Positions 8,187 through 17,190 are shown, counted from the stretch's first letter. The stretch is DNA of 23,760 bases from Gracilimonas sp035704785 (GCF_035704785.1 NZ_DASSWP010000060.1:1-23760), one strand, 5' to 3'. Notes: generated by a model from the sequence alone, not told the origin. Numbers and translations are program-made.

Positions 8187-8657
8187 TCAGGATGTTAGTT
8201 TTTGTTCAATAGAAATCATTTCAAGAAGAGCTAAAGCAGCCTCTCCTCCTTTATTTCCTTTCTCCCCTGCACGTTCCAGGGCTTGTTTTACATCGTCTGT
8301 AGTAAGAACCCCGAAAGCCACCGGTTTATTATGTTTTAAAATCAGATCAGTAATTCCCCGATTTACTGCATCACAAACGTATTCGAAGTGCGGGGTTCCT
8401 CCTCTAATTACAACTCCGAGAGCAATTACTCCCGCTACATCTCTGTGTTCAATTACTTTTTGAACAGTAAGTGGTATCTCATAAGAACCCGGGCATCTTA
8501 CTATCGTAATATCATCTTCTATAATACCATTACCTTTCAGGGCTTTTAAAGCTCCTTCCAGCATTTTTTCTGTGATCATTGAGTTCCATCTAGAAACTAC
8601 AATTCCAATTTTCACCTTACCTGGATTGGTTGTTCCCTCAATAAATTCTGTTGCCAT
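8187..8657 (-). CDS. ribH: 6,7-dimethyl-8-ribityllumazine synthase
   Basis: Penultimate enzyme of riboflavin synthesis: condenses 5-amino-6-ribitylaminouracil with 3,4-dihydroxy-2-butanone 4-phosphate, normally as a 60-mer or pentamer. Family motifs are VSRWNSMITEKMLEGAL (residues 21-37, substrate-binding W24), CPGSYEIPLTVQK (55-67), and LGVVIRGGTPHFEYVCDAV, with catalytic H90. The C-terminus has FGVLTTDDVKQALERAG and the phosphate-binding GNKGGEAA. The 156-residue length is standard. The ATG at 8655-8657 lies one base after the PHP gene stop (TGATATG), so the two are probably translationally coupled. No other rib gene is nearby, so this is an isolated member of the pathway inside an envelope operon. 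No FMN riboswitch is seen ahead of it. Confidence 0.96.
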   Translation of the reverse strand: MATEFIEGTTNPGKVKIGIVVSRWNSMITEKMLEGALKALKGNGIIEDDITIVRCPGSYEIPLTVQKVIEHRDVAGVIALGVVIRGGTPHFEYVCDAVNRGITDLILKHNKPVAFGVLTTDDVKQALERAGEKGNKGGEAALALLEMISIEQKLTS

Positions 8658-8658
8658 A

Positions 8659-9510
8659 TCAATTTTTTATTTCAATGATACTTTTACGCTGTTCTGTCAT
8701 TTTCTTCATTTTCTCAATGTGCTTACAGGCAATTGTCACCACTCCTAAATTCATGTAAACAGCATCTTTTGCTTCGTGTGTATCACTGCCTCCTGTCATT
8801 AGCAGACCATATTCAGTACAAAGCTCAGTATATTTTTTTTGCAATGCGAAATTATGACTTGGATGAACACACTCGATACCATCAATGCCCGCTTCTATAA
8901 ATGCTTCAATTTCTTTCAAAGAATACATTTTTCCCGGATGTGCGATCACGCAGGCCCCGCCTACATTTTTGACTATCTCAATCACTTCTTTATAATCAGG
9001 ATAGTAATTTTTGATAGCCCCCAGTTTCTGATTACTCAAATAGCGTATAAATGCTTCTTTAGGACTACTCACATATCCTTTTTGAGTAAGAACCCTTGCC
9101 AAATGTGGCCTTCCGATATTTGCACCATTCGCCTCGGCCCAGACCTCGTCGTATTCCACATTCAGACCTTCTTTCTGGACTTTTCTGATAATTCCTTTGA
9201 TTCGATCTTTTCGTGCTGTCCTTTGTTCGGTTAAAAAATTTTCCAGGTAATTTGTATCAGGATCAAAATAGTAAGCCAGAATATGAGCTTCTTTATCTCC
9301 AAAAGATGAAGTGATCTCAACTCCGGGAATAAGCTCGATATCTAAAGCTTCTGCTTTGTCTTTTGCTTCAAAATATCCCTTGTAAGTATCGTGATCCGTT
9401 ATCGAAAGGCTGGTAAGATTTTTTTCCTTAGCCACCTCAACAGCTTCTTGAGGCGTTAGCTTGCCATCAGAACAAGTTGTGTGTATATGCATATCCGCTT
9501 TTGGGAGCAT
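8659..9510 (-). CDS. PHP-domain phosphoesterase (TrpH/YciV, RNase AM-like)
   Basis: Metal-dependent phosphoesterase of the PHP superfamily. Metal ligands are visible in order: H8 and H10 with D15 in DMHIHTTCSDG, D39/H40 in ITDHDTY, E65 in IPGVEI, H76 in EAHILAYYF, the CVIAHPGK histidine, and the C-terminal GGSDTHE. The overall pattern and the 283-residue length match the TrpH/YciV branch, whose E. coli member hydrolyses nucleoside 3',5'-bisphosphate and trims 5' RNA ends. The substrate here is inferred from family only. It sits 2 nt downstream of the protease gene and one base before ribH, so it is co-transcribed with both. Confidence 0.88.
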   Translation of the reverse strand: MLPKADMHIHTTCSDGKLTPQEAVEVAKEKNLTSLSITDHDTYKGYFEAKDKAEALDIELIPGVEITSSFGDKEAHILAYYFDPDTNYLENFLTEQRTARKDRIKGIIRKVQKEGLNVEYDEVWAEANGANIGRPHLARVLTQKGYVSSPKEAFIRYLSNQKLGAIKNYYPDYKEVIEIVKNVGGACVIAHPGKMYSLKEIEAFIEAGIDGIECVHPSHNFALQKKYTELCTEYGLLMTGGSDTHEAKDAVYMNLGVVTIACKHIEKMKKMTEQRKSIIEIKN

Positions 9511-9512
9511 TT

Positions 9513-11156
9513 TTATTCCCCTGCAAGCAGTTTATTTAGATCTGTTGTATTGTAAATAAATTCAAGCGCCTTCAGTACTTCCGGATCTGATCTAAGCCCG
9601 GCTTTAACTCTTCCTGACTGCCCTTCATATCTTGATATCAACTCCAAAAACAATGTCCGTTTTATATTGGGTGTATCTTCTTCAAAACGAGATAACTTCT
9701 CCCTATCAATAGCCATATTTAGCGATTCAAGTTGATCGGACGCTCCTTCCACTCCTTGAAGTTCGGCTTTTAATTCTGATAACAGCTTTTCAGAATCAGT
9801 TCTGTAAATAAAGTTATTTTCTTCGAGGTACTTTTTAAAATCTTCAAATATCGGATCAGGCAATTCAGAATAGTCAAAATCAGAGTTTTGCGACTCATAC
9901 TCTGTAGCAAAATCAAAGTAAAGCCCTTTTTGAAGCAGGGCGATCTCAAGTATACTTAACTCTTCATTTCCGGCTTCAATATCCGGTTCTATACCACGAC
10001 CTTCAAATACAGTTCTTCCGTTTCGAGTTTTGAATTCTTGACGGCTGGAATCTACATCCATGACCACATCGTTTTTTCCCTGATGAGTATATTGAACTGC
10101 TTGAATACTCCTTCCACTTGGAATGTAATACCGAGATATAGTAATCTTAAGAGAGGTATTATAAGGCAGCGGTTTCACTATTTGTACCAATCCTTTACCG
10201 AAACTTTGTTCACCAATGATCAATGCACGATCCAGATCCTGTAAGGCTCCAGCAACTACCTCTGATGCACTTGCACTTCCCCCATTCATTAGTACTACGA
10301 TCGGTTTTTCAAACATTACAGGCTCTCGAGTCATAAATGTTTGGTTGTATTCAGCTACTCTTCCCCTGATATCCACCACTGTAATACCGGGTTCAATAAA
10401 TTTATCGATTATACCTACGGCTTCCTGTAGAATACCTCCCGGATTATCTCGCAGGTCTAATACAAGTCCTTCTAAGTCTGCTTCATTTGATAAATTTATA
10501 AGAGACTCTCTGATTTCTTCTGAAGAATTACTTCCAAATTGACTCAGGCGGATATATCCCGTTTTATCATTCTCTCCAATTAAACCCGAATATGAGATAT
10601 TTGTTACTTCGATGCGCTTTCGGGTTAAAGTAAAATCAAGCTCTTGATCTAAACCAAACCGTTCAATAGTGACGGTTACTTCAGACCCAATTTCTCCACT
10701 TGTCAATACATTTACTTCTTCAGGCTGTAGCCCTTCAGTCGATACTCCATCAACAGCAACTATAACATCTCCGGCTCTGATTCCAACTTGTTCGGCCGGA
10801 CCGCCTTCTACAGGAGCAATCACTACCACCTCTCCATCACGGTATCCTGCCTCAATACCAATGCCGGCATAATTCCCTCGCGACATGATCTCTGATTGCT
10901 CGTTCTGAGATTCATTAAACATCACTGTATAGGGATCCAGCGTTTCAAGCATCGCATCGATCCCATTACGCATTAGGATCTCAGGATCAACTTCATCAAC
11001 ATATTCAAGCGCTACACTTTCATATGCTTTACTGAAAATGCTGAAGTTTTTTTTAATCAGGAAATAGATATCCGTTTGCTGTGCAGCAATACCCACTGAA
11101 GCCAAACCAATAATTACTGCCGCAAATGCTGCCTTATATTTCCCTTTTTTAGTCAT
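9513..11156 (-). CDS. Carboxyl-terminal processing protease, S41 family (CtpA/Prc-like)
   Basis: Periplasmic PDZ-containing serine protease. An N-terminal signal or anchor helix (residues about 7-25, KAAFAAVIIGLASVGIAAQ) targets it to the envelope. A PDZ domain (about 95-180) contains GIGIEAGYRDGEVVVIAPVE and the GIRAGDVIVAVDG strand. The S41 core (about 190-370) has LDLRDNPGGILQEA, then NGGSASASEVVAGALQD with nucleophile S296, and IGEQSFGKG with general base K321, the family's usual 25-residue spacing. The region after about 390 (EPDIEAG onward) is an extra helical C-terminal domain typical of Bacteroidota CtpA proteins. It starts 5 nt after the lytic transglycosylase gene, so the two are made together; this protease family controls cell-wall hydrolases in other Gram-negatives. 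Confidence 0.93.
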   Translation of the reverse strand: MTKKGKYKAAFAAVIIGLASVGIAAQQTDIYFLIKKNFSIFSKAYESVALEYVDEVDPEILMRNGIDAMLETLDPYTVMFNESQNEQSEIMSRGNYAGIGIEAGYRDGEVVVIAPVEGGPAEQVGIRAGDVIVAVDGVSTEGLQPEEVNVLTSGEIGSEVTVTIERFGLDQELDFTLTRKRIEVTNISYSGLIGENDKTGYIRLSQFGSNSSEEIRESLINLSNEADLEGLVLDLRDNPGGILQEAVGIIDKFIEPGITVVDIRGRVAEYNQTFMTREPVMFEKPIVVLMNGGSASASEVVAGALQDLDRALIIGEQSFGKGLVQIVKPLPYNTSLKITISRYYIPSGRSIQAVQYTHQGKNDVVMDVDSSRQEFKTRNGRTVFEGRGIEPDIEAGNEELSILEIALLQKGLYFDFATEYESQNSDFDYSELPDPIFEDFKKYLEENNFIYRTDSEKLLSELKAELQGVEGASDQLESLNMAIDREKLSRFEEDTPNIKRTLFLELISRYEGQSGRVKAGLRSDPEVLKALEFIYNTTDLNKLLAGE

Positions 11157-11161
11157 GTGGT

Positions 11162-13168
11162 TTAGTTAGAGGAAACGCGAAGTGTTTGCCCAACGTAAAT
11201 ACGGTTTCCTGAAATGTTATTTAATCTTCTTAATTCGCTCAGTCCAATTCCAAAACTCTCTGCAATCTCACTGAGGGTATCGTTAGCCTGAACCGTATAG
11301 GTTGTAGCACTGCCGCCATCTGAGGAAGTAGCTGCAGCTATAAATATATTTTCACCGCGGCGTTGCTTCCGTTCAATTTCTTGCTTCTCTGCATAACTCA
11401 TCTCATTAACTTTCTCATAGTGATTTCTTCTGCTGTTCGGAACATACACTGAAAGCGTTTGTCCAACTCGGATCGTATTACCTATTCCGTTCCAAGTTCT
11501 GATATTCCAGGCACGCACGTCATACCATTCTGCAATGTGCCCTACAGTATCCCCTGTTTTTACTCTGTAAGAAAGCGAAGTGGAGTTCGCCGGTGGACTA
11601 ACTGTATTTGAGGAAGAAGAACGGCGGGTGTTAACACTACGCTGTTGGTTTGTAGGTTGATTTACTGATATCTGTGAAGCACTTCCCCTTGGTAGAGGAA
11701 CCACAATTTTTTGGCCCGGATAGATCGTGCTTGAAAGATTTTCGTTCGAGCCATACAAGCCGGCTACAGTGGTACCGTATTTTCTGGCAATTATACCTAA
11801 TGATTCCCCGCGTCTAACCGTATGCATAGTGATATTCTGGCTACGATTCTCTTTTGGGATATCTTCATAGTTGGCTAAAAATTCCTGCTTGGTTTGAACC
11901 GGTATCTTCAGTGGATACTTTCCGCCCGGAGGCGTAGCCCAACGTAATAATTCCGGATTATACTCCTTCAATTCGTTTGTGGAGATACCTGCCGCCTTAG
12001 CAAGATCTTCCAGTTCCATCAGGCCTTCAACTTCAACAACTTCATAGTTGTATGGCTCTCCTTCATACTCTTTTTGAAATCCAAATTCTTCAGGATTCAT
12101 CCCGATCATAGTGGTAGCAATAAATCCGGGGATATATCCACGGGTTTCTCTGGGTAAGTAAGGGTAGGCTGCCCAATAATCCTCAACCCCACCTGCCCTG
12201 CGAATAGCACGTTTAAGACCCCGTGGACTTATATTATAACCGGCTATTGCTAAATGCCAATCGCCCCAGACATTATAAAGATCCTTTAAATGTCGTGCTG
12301 CAGCCCTGGTTGCTTTTTCAGGATCACGGCGTTCATCAACCCACCAATTTACTTCCAGTCCATAAACCGAACCGGTTGCACGAATAAACTGCCACATTCC
12401 TACCGCAGCCGCCCAGCTTTTTGCATTCGGGTTCAACCCACTTTCAATAAAAGCCAAATATGTGAGTTCTTCCGGAGTACCTTCTTCCCGAAATATTTTC
12501 CGCATCATAGGCTGATATTTCACTGCACGCTGCAACCAAGTTTCCATCACCTCCGGACGCCGGAGTGTATAATAAACTAAGTGCCGATTCACCTTATCAT
12601 TTTGTATAAGAGGAACCTCGGTTTTATTGAAATTTAGGTCATCGGGAAAATCATACTCCTCAACCATCCAGCTGTTATCTTCAGAAAAAAGCTCTTCCTG
12701 GATAGCAAAAATTTCACCTTGAGGCTCATTTCCAGTTTCTGTAATCCCATAGAATTGCCTGTATTCTGCAATCACAGATCTGTACAATTCAGTAAACCTC
12801 CGATCTCCACTGATCTCGGGATAGTCGTCCAATAAACCCTGTGTAGCAGCTAATGCATCATTAATATTAGCTTCTGCTTCGAGAGGGTCATTATTTATCT
12901 GTGCCTCCATTGCATTGATATGAATGCGATAAATATCAGAAATGCGACTCATGATATCTTTCTGGAAATTGTCCAATTCCTGCATTGCAGGCTGCTCAGT
13001 GAGTCCATCCCCGCCTTTTAATCCTTGCATTGGACTTTGGTAATCCAGCAGACGGAGTGGCATGTCTTTTAAATCGATGGTTGCAGTAGTGTCCTGGGCG
13101 TAAATACCGGGGACTAAAAACATACAACAGGTTAAGGCAATAGCCGCTTTCTGTAAATTTTTTAGCAT
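11162..13168 (-). CDS. LysM-containing lytic transglycosylase (MltD-like)
   Basis: Periplasmic enzyme that cleaves the MurNAc-GlcNAc bond of peptidoglycan with formation of 1,6-anhydroMurNAc. Residues 1-25 are a signal peptide ending IYAQD; a Cys pair lies inside the hydrophobic core but there is no clear lipobox. The region at about 26-200 is helical and of unknown function. The SLT domain (about 205-340) has EELTYLAFIESGLNPNAKSW with catalytic E242, followed by AAVGMWQFIRATGSVYGL and AIAGYNISPRGLKRAI. Three LysM repeats at about 449-493, 533-578 and 622-667 bind glycan; each contains a G/N-(E/D)-(S/T) turn and an xPGQ or xVGQ motif. The 668-residue length is long but normal for Bacteroidota MltD proteins. 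It is the first gene of the envelope operon. Confidence 0.93.
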   Translation of the reverse strand: MLKNLQKAAIALTCCMFLVPGIYAQDTTATIDLKDMPLRLLDYQSPMQGLKGGDGLTEQPAMQELDNFQKDIMSRISDIYRIHINAMEAQINNDPLEAEANINDALAATQGLLDDYPEISGDRRFTELYRSVIAEYRQFYGITETGNEPQGEIFAIQEELFSEDNSWMVEEYDFPDDLNFNKTEVPLIQNDKVNRHLVYYTLRRPEVMETWLQRAVKYQPMMRKIFREEGTPEELTYLAFIESGLNPNAKSWAAAVGMWQFIRATGSVYGLEVNWWVDERRDPEKATRAAARHLKDLYNVWGDWHLAIAGYNISPRGLKRAIRRAGGVEDYWAAYPYLPRETRGYIPGFIATTMIGMNPEEFGFQKEYEGEPYNYEVVEVEGLMELEDLAKAAGISTNELKEYNPELLRWATPPGGKYPLKIPVQTKQEFLANYEDIPKENRSQNITMHTVRRGESLGIIARKYGTTVAGLYGSNENLSSTIYPGQKIVVPLPRGSASQISVNQPTNQQRSVNTRRSSSSNTVSPPANSTSLSYRVKTGDTVGHIAEWYDVRAWNIRTWNGIGNTIRVGQTLSVYVPNSRRNHYEKVNEMSYAEKQEIERKQRRGENIFIAAATSSDGGSATTYTVQANDTLSEIAESFGIGLSELRRLNNISGNRIYVGQTLRVSSN

Positions 13169-13267
13169 GAAGTGGAGATGATTTTTGAAATTTTATTTAA
13201 AGTACTAATTATTGTATTGAATTGGGAGAGTTTAACTCATTGGCTCGACAACGTACCAAATTAAAAA

Positions 13268-14989
13268 TTAGCGCCTTGAATCTTTAATTTTTCCGGATTG
13301 AATTAGCTTTTTCTCTTGCCCTGTCCATTGTTGTGCCAAAGGCCATCTGCGTCCGCTACCAAATGCTTTCGTTGATATCTTAAGCCCGGGTGGTGCCTGA
13401 AAGCGTTTGTGTTCATTTAGATCAACTAATCTGAGTATTTTGTCAACAATTTCTGCATCAATTCCATTATTGATGATTTCTTCTCTCGACCGTTGCTCTT
13501 CCACATAGTATCTCAAAATAGCATCTAATGTTCCATAATCCGGTAAAGAATCTGAATCTTTTTGATCGGGTCGTAATTCTGCACTGGGCGGTTTGTTAAT
13601 TATACTTTCAGGGATAACTTCCTGTCCATAATATTCTTTATTCAACCAACGGCAGATCTCAAAGACCTCAGTCTTGTATACATCAGAGATCACAGAAAGC
13701 CCGCCGGCCATATCACCGTAAAGCGTACAATAACCAACTGCCATCTCCGATTTATTACCGGTATTCAACAGCATATAGCCAAATTTATTTGCAAGTGCCA
13801 TCAATAGATCTCCACGGCTCCGGCTTTGAAGATTTTCTTCAGCGACACCAAATTCAGTCCCTTTAAAATGAGGAGCTAACGCTTCATTGAACGCATCATA
13901 AATTCCTTGGATAGGGATCTCCAACAGTTCAACTTCCAAATTATGAGCGAGCTTTTCGGAATCACTGACACTTCCTTCCGAGGAGAACTCTGAAGGCATG
14001 GTAACCGCTTTTACATTATCAGCGCCTAACGCCTCTTTAGCAATTACACAAGTTAAAGCCGAGTCTATGCCTCCACTCAATCCGAGAATGACCTTTTCAG
14101 CTGCCTTGCTCTTTTGCAGATAATCCCGGACACCAAGTACCAGTGCATTAAACATCACCTGTTCTTTTGGCGGATTTTTAAAGTTTTCTTCCACTTTAGA
14201 GATCGCTTCAACTTCAAATGTTTGCGTATTGAAATTGAGGTCTATCTTATCCGGTACAAATCGCTTCGAGCGTGCTTTCATGTCGCCTTTCCCATTGAAA
14301 GCCAAAGAATCACCATCAAAGATCAATTCCGTTTGTGCGCCAACTGAATTAACATAGAAGAGCGGCAACTTGAGATTTTTTGCATGCTTCTGAAGCATGT
14401 TCTTGCGGGTAACCGGTTTGTCTTTGTTAAATGGAGAAGCCGAAATATTGATGATAGCTTTTGCTCCGTTCTTAGCCAGAATCTCGGCAGGATTCTTATC
14501 ATAAAGATGATACTGGATATCATTGTCATTGAACCAGATATCTTCACAAACTGTTATCCCGAATGGAAATCCGTTTATCATCACCGGTTCAAACTTGTTG
14601 CCGGGTTCAAAATAGCGGAGGTCATCAAATACGTCGTAGGTAGGCAACAGTGCTTTGTGAACGCGGGTTATCTCAACTCCATTCTGTGCTATTATTGCCG
14701 AATTGTACATCTTACGCCCGGTTCCTGTCAAATTCTTGGTAATAGATCCAAAAATTACAGCCATATCTCCGGTCGTCTTCACTATTTCATCATTAACCTG
14801 ATAGATCAGCTCACGAAAAACCTCTCTCTCCAGCAAATCCATGGGAGGATAACCGCAGGTCATTAATTCGGGTAATAACAATATTTCTACCCCATCTTCT
14901 TCTGCTTTTTTTATGGAAGACAGAATAAGCTCTTTATTTCCGGAAAGATCTCCAATAGTGGGATTGAGTTGTTCAAGTCGTATGCGCAC
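13268..14989 (-). CDS. nadE: Glutamine-dependent NAD+ synthetase
   Basis: Cytoplasmic two-domain enzyme that amidates deamido-NAD to NAD using ammonia released from glutamine. The N-terminal nitrilase-fold glutaminase (about 1-270) has the catalytic triad E41 in LLLPELM, K112 in VHKALLPTYDVFDD and C148 in GITVCEDIWF. The C-terminal synthetase (about 285-573) has the ATP-pyrophosphatase P-loop LGLSGGIDSALT at 303-312, NTGNKSEMAVGYCTLYGDMAGG, and KPPSAELRPDQKDSDSLPDY. The 573-residue length is typical for the bacterial Gln-dependent form. The start is GTG at 14989 (protein begins MRIRLEQLNPTIGD), which puts the first beta strand at the very N-terminus as in homologues. It is 99 nt upstream of the transglycosylase gene; a shared transcript is possible but not shown. 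Confidence 0.95.
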   Translation of the reverse strand: MRIRLEQLNPTIGDLSGNKELILSSIKKAEEDGVEILLLPELMTCGYPPMDLLEREVFRELIYQVNDEIVKTTGDMAVIFGSITKNLTGTGRKMYNSAIIAQNGVEITRVHKALLPTYDVFDDLRYFEPGNKFEPVMINGFPFGITVCEDIWFNDNDIQYHLYDKNPAEILAKNGAKAIINISASPFNKDKPVTRKNMLQKHAKNLKLPLFYVNSVGAQTELIFDGDSLAFNGKGDMKARSKRFVPDKIDLNFNTQTFEVEAISKVEENFKNPPKEQVMFNALVLGVRDYLQKSKAAEKVILGLSGGIDSALTCVIAKEALGADNVKAVTMPSEFSSEGSVSDSEKLAHNLEVELLEIPIQGIYDAFNEALAPHFKGTEFGVAEENLQSRSRGDLLMALANKFGYMLLNTGNKSEMAVGYCTLYGDMAGGLSVISDVYKTEVFEICRWLNKEYYGQEVIPESIINKPPSAELRPDQKDSDSLPDYGTLDAILRYYVEEQRSREEIINNGIDAEIVDKILRLVDLNEHKRFQAPPGLKISTKAFGSGRRWPLAQQWTGQEKKLIQSGKIKDSRR

Positions 14990-15016
14990 AGTTTCTCTTT
15001 TATTTAGTTCGTGACC

Positions 15017-15094
15017 AAGATAAGGAGATAAGTGATAAAGTGAGGAGTAATGAAGCAGGTTTTATAAACAACACTATAGCTCGCTTTATCACTT
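15017..15094. repeat. Intergenic inverted repeat, member of a dispersed AT-rich repeat family
   Basis: AAGTGATAAAGTGAG (15030-15044) is the inverted partner of CTCGCTTTATCACTT (15080-15094): 14 of 15 positions match and the odd one is a G-T wobble, so RNA could form a 15-bp stem around a 35-nt loop. The left arm and its flank (15017-15044), read as reverse complement, match 18656-18685 in 27 of 28 positions apart from a 2-nt gap. A further TCATCACTT lies just after the right arm. The element occupies part of the 236-nt gap upstream of nadE. Its nature is unknown; no transposase is nearby. Confidence 0.7.
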
Positions 15095-15225
15095 AATAAT
15101 TCATCACTTGACATACACCTTCTTCGCATTCCCGGGTTCCATAAAGGCTATGTTCATTGCCATGAAAAAGCCAAAGCCGGAAGATTTGTGAACACCAATG
15201 TACAGTTACAGACCTCTCCGTTAAA

Positions 15226-16404
15226 TTACGAATGCCTTTCAACAGCCTCCAAGATCGTGTCCAACACTTCGTTCAATAAGTCATTTTCAATGGTCAGTGG
15301 TGGGGCAAGACGGATGAGTGTGTTGGAATGAAGTGTCCAGCCGAGTAAAATTCCTTTTTCAAAACACTCTTCTACTACTTTTTTGGTGAGTTCCCGGCTT
15401 TCGAGTTGAAGTCCCAGCATCGCTCCCATACCCCGAACTTCTAAAATGCCCTTTCCTTTTAATTTAGACTTTACCGTTTGTTCAATTTCTACGGCCCGGC
15501 TTAGATAATTGCCGGATAGTAATTCTTTAAAATTGGCGTGAGCAGCGGCGGCCGATACCGGGTGCCCCCCAAAGGTGGTAACGTGATTTAGCGGAGGATC
15601 ATATTTAAAGCTCTGGAAGATCTTTGTTGATGAAACAAATCCGCCAATCGGCATACCGCCTCCCATGGCTTTGGCGATACATAAAATATCAGGCACAACT
15701 TTGTAATGTTCGAAGGCAAAAAGCTTTCCTGTTCTTCCAAAACCGCTTTGGATCTCATCAAAGATAAGCAGCGCACCGGCCTCATCGCACCTTTCTCTTA
15801 TTTTCTGCAACCATTCCTTTTGCGCCGGGATGATCCCTCCTTCTCCCTGAATAGGTTCCATAATGACCGCTGCCGTTTCTTCATCGATCAAATCAAGATT
15901 CTTATCAGAATTAAATTCCAGGAAATAAACATTCGGTAAAAGCGGAAGATACGGGTCACGATACACATCCCTACCGGTAACACTCAACGAACCATGAGTA
16001 TCCCCATGGTAGCTGTTTTTGAAACCAATCAATTTCGTTCTGCCGGTGTATTTTTTGGCGAGTTTGAGTGCACCTTCGGTAGCTTCGGTTCCTGAATTAA
16101 CTAAATAGACCTGCTCCAGCTTTTTAGGCAAATTAGAAATCAGCAGTTCTGCAAAGTCCACTTGGGGCTGTTGCACGAATTCACCATAAACCATTACATG
16201 TAAGTGTTTATCCACTTGCTCATGAATTGCTTTTATCACCTTAGGATGCCGATGCCCAAGACTACTTACCGCAATACCTGAAATGAAATCTATAAAGCGT
16301 TTACCCTTTTTGGTAAAAATAAACGGTCCTTCCGCATGGCTGACTTCGAGTCCCATAGGAGCATCACTGGTTTGGGCTATATGGCGGAGAAATTTTTCGA
16401 GCAT
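15226..16404 (-). CDS. Class III PLP-dependent aminotransferase (acetylornithine aminotransferase-like)
   Basis: Fold-type I aminotransferase that uses pyridoxal phosphate. The N-terminus has GKRFIDFISGIAVSSLGHRHP. VNSGTEATEGALKLAKKYTG (about 102-121) holds the cofactor phosphate, NSYHGDTHGSLSVTG stacks on the ring, and IMEPIQGEGG precedes LLIFDEIQSGFGRTG, whose D216 pairs with the pyridine nitrogen. The Schiff-base lysine is K245 in CIAKAMGGGMPIGG. The TTFGGHPVSAAAA loop and a C-terminal RLAPPLTI substrate arginine are present. The 392-residue length matches the ArgD/LysJ/GABA-transaminase group. No arginine or lysine biosynthetic gene is nearby, so the amino donor cannot be named; acetylornithine aminotransferase is one possibility. 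It is 91 nt downstream of the thioredoxin-like gene on the same strand. Confidence 0.9.
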   Translation of the reverse strand: MLEKFLRHIAQTSDAPMGLEVSHAEGPFIFTKKGKRFIDFISGIAVSSLGHRHPKVIKAIHEQVDKHLHVMVYGEFVQQPQVDFAELLISNLPKKLEQVYLVNSGTEATEGALKLAKKYTGRTKLIGFKNSYHGDTHGSLSVTGRDVYRDPYLPLLPNVYFLEFNSDKNLDLIDEETAAVIMEPIQGEGGIIPAQKEWLQKIRERCDEAGALLIFDEIQSGFGRTGKLFAFEHYKVVPDILCIAKAMGGGMPIGGFVSSTKIFQSFKYDPPLNHVTTFGGHPVSAAAAHANFKELLSGNYLSRAVEIEQTVKSKLKGKGILEVRGMGAMLGLQLESRELTKKVVEECFEKGILLGWTLHSNTLIRLAPPLTIENDLLNEVLDTILEAVERHS

Positions 16405-16495
16405 GATTTTCTGAATGAGAATTAGCTTAAGATATTTAAGTAATTCAAAATTAAAGATTCAAAGTGTAAAATTAGTCATTACTCGCAAGGTAATT

Positions 16496-17128
16496 TTAAA
16501 TCTTGAATTCCTCTTCCCACTTCTTCAACAACTCCATAAACTCATTTTGAATCGACTTTCCTTTATCTCTGGCATACCATAAGTGTAGGTTTTCTGTTGC
16601 TATGCTATTTGGGATACTCGGATCCTTCCTTTCAGTAATATATTGTTCATGAGCTTCTTCAGGACGCGGCCCCCATGTTCCAAGCACTTCCATTGTTTTG
16701 GATTCGAGTGCAATAAGCTTTGGAATTGAGCGGCTTCCATTAGTTAGAAACATATCCATTACCTCCGGATTCTCATCCCGCAGAATAATTCTTAACGTAA
16801 TATTATCAGATATTTCTGCCATTTTATTGATAAAAGGGATTGTTTGAGCAGAATCTCCACACCAGCCCTCCGATATTACCAACCATACCATTTCACCTCT
16901 GAAATCTATGAGTTTCTGGGTTAATTCAGAAGATATCTCCCCTCTTTTATCCCAACGTAAACTCCTGTGGATATTTATTTTAGTATGATCAAGCATATTT
17001 TGGCGGTTGTCATTGTTGGTGGTTCTGCCAGATTTGAACCCCTCCTCAATCAACTGTGAATATTCGTGATAGGTATAAGCATCGGTTATAATTTCCTCAT
17101 CCATCAACGTATTTGTAACATTCTGCAT
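16496..17128 (-). CDS. Thioredoxin-fold protein with monothiol WCGDS site
   Basis: Thioredoxin-like protein of a family common in Bacteroidota. An N-terminal helical segment (about 1-70) precedes the fold. The active-site position reads EGWCGDSAQTIPFINKMAE with a single Cys, C90, so the usual resolving Cys is replaced by Ser. SRSIPKLIAL supplies the cis-proline loop, followed by TWGPRPEEAHEQY. I place the start at the ATG at 17126-17128 (MQNVTNTLMDEE) because the minus-strand sequence AAAGAGG (17136-17142) lies 7 nt ahead of it. A longer in-frame ATG at 17233 has no visible ribosome-binding site and would add 35 residues without family character. The protein has no signal peptide, so it is probably cytoplasmic; the substrate is unknown. 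Confidence 0.8.
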   Translation of the reverse strand: MQNVTNTLMDEEIITDAYTYHEYSQLIEEGFKSGRTTNNDNRQNMLDHTKINIHRSLRWDKRGEISSELTQKLIDFRGEMVWLVISEGWCGDSAQTIPFINKMAEISDNITLRIILRDENPEVMDMFLTNGSRSIPKLIALESKTMEVLGTWGPRPEEAHEQYITERKDPSIPNSIATENLHLWYARDKGKSIQNEFMELLKKWEEEFKI

Positions 17129-17135
17129 TTTGTAG

Positions 17136-17142
17136 CCTCTTT
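17136..17142 (-). promoter_or_regulatory. Ribosome-binding site deciding the thioredoxin-like start
   Basis: On the minus strand this reads AAAGAGG, 7 nt before the ATG at 17128. No comparable site precedes the alternative ATG at 17233, which supports the shorter protein. Confidence 0.55.
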
Positions 17143-17190
17143 CTAGTGAATCTAAATCTAAGAAATCCACTTTTAGATATTGATTGATAG

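Noticed and set aside
8839..9234. A 131-codon plus-strand reading frame.
   Set aside because: Antisense to the well-supported PHP gene, with no recognisable domain.
14384..14866. A 160-codon plus-strand reading frame.
   Set aside because: It is fully antisense to the glutaminase domain of nadE, which has all catalytic residues. The frame has no family character.
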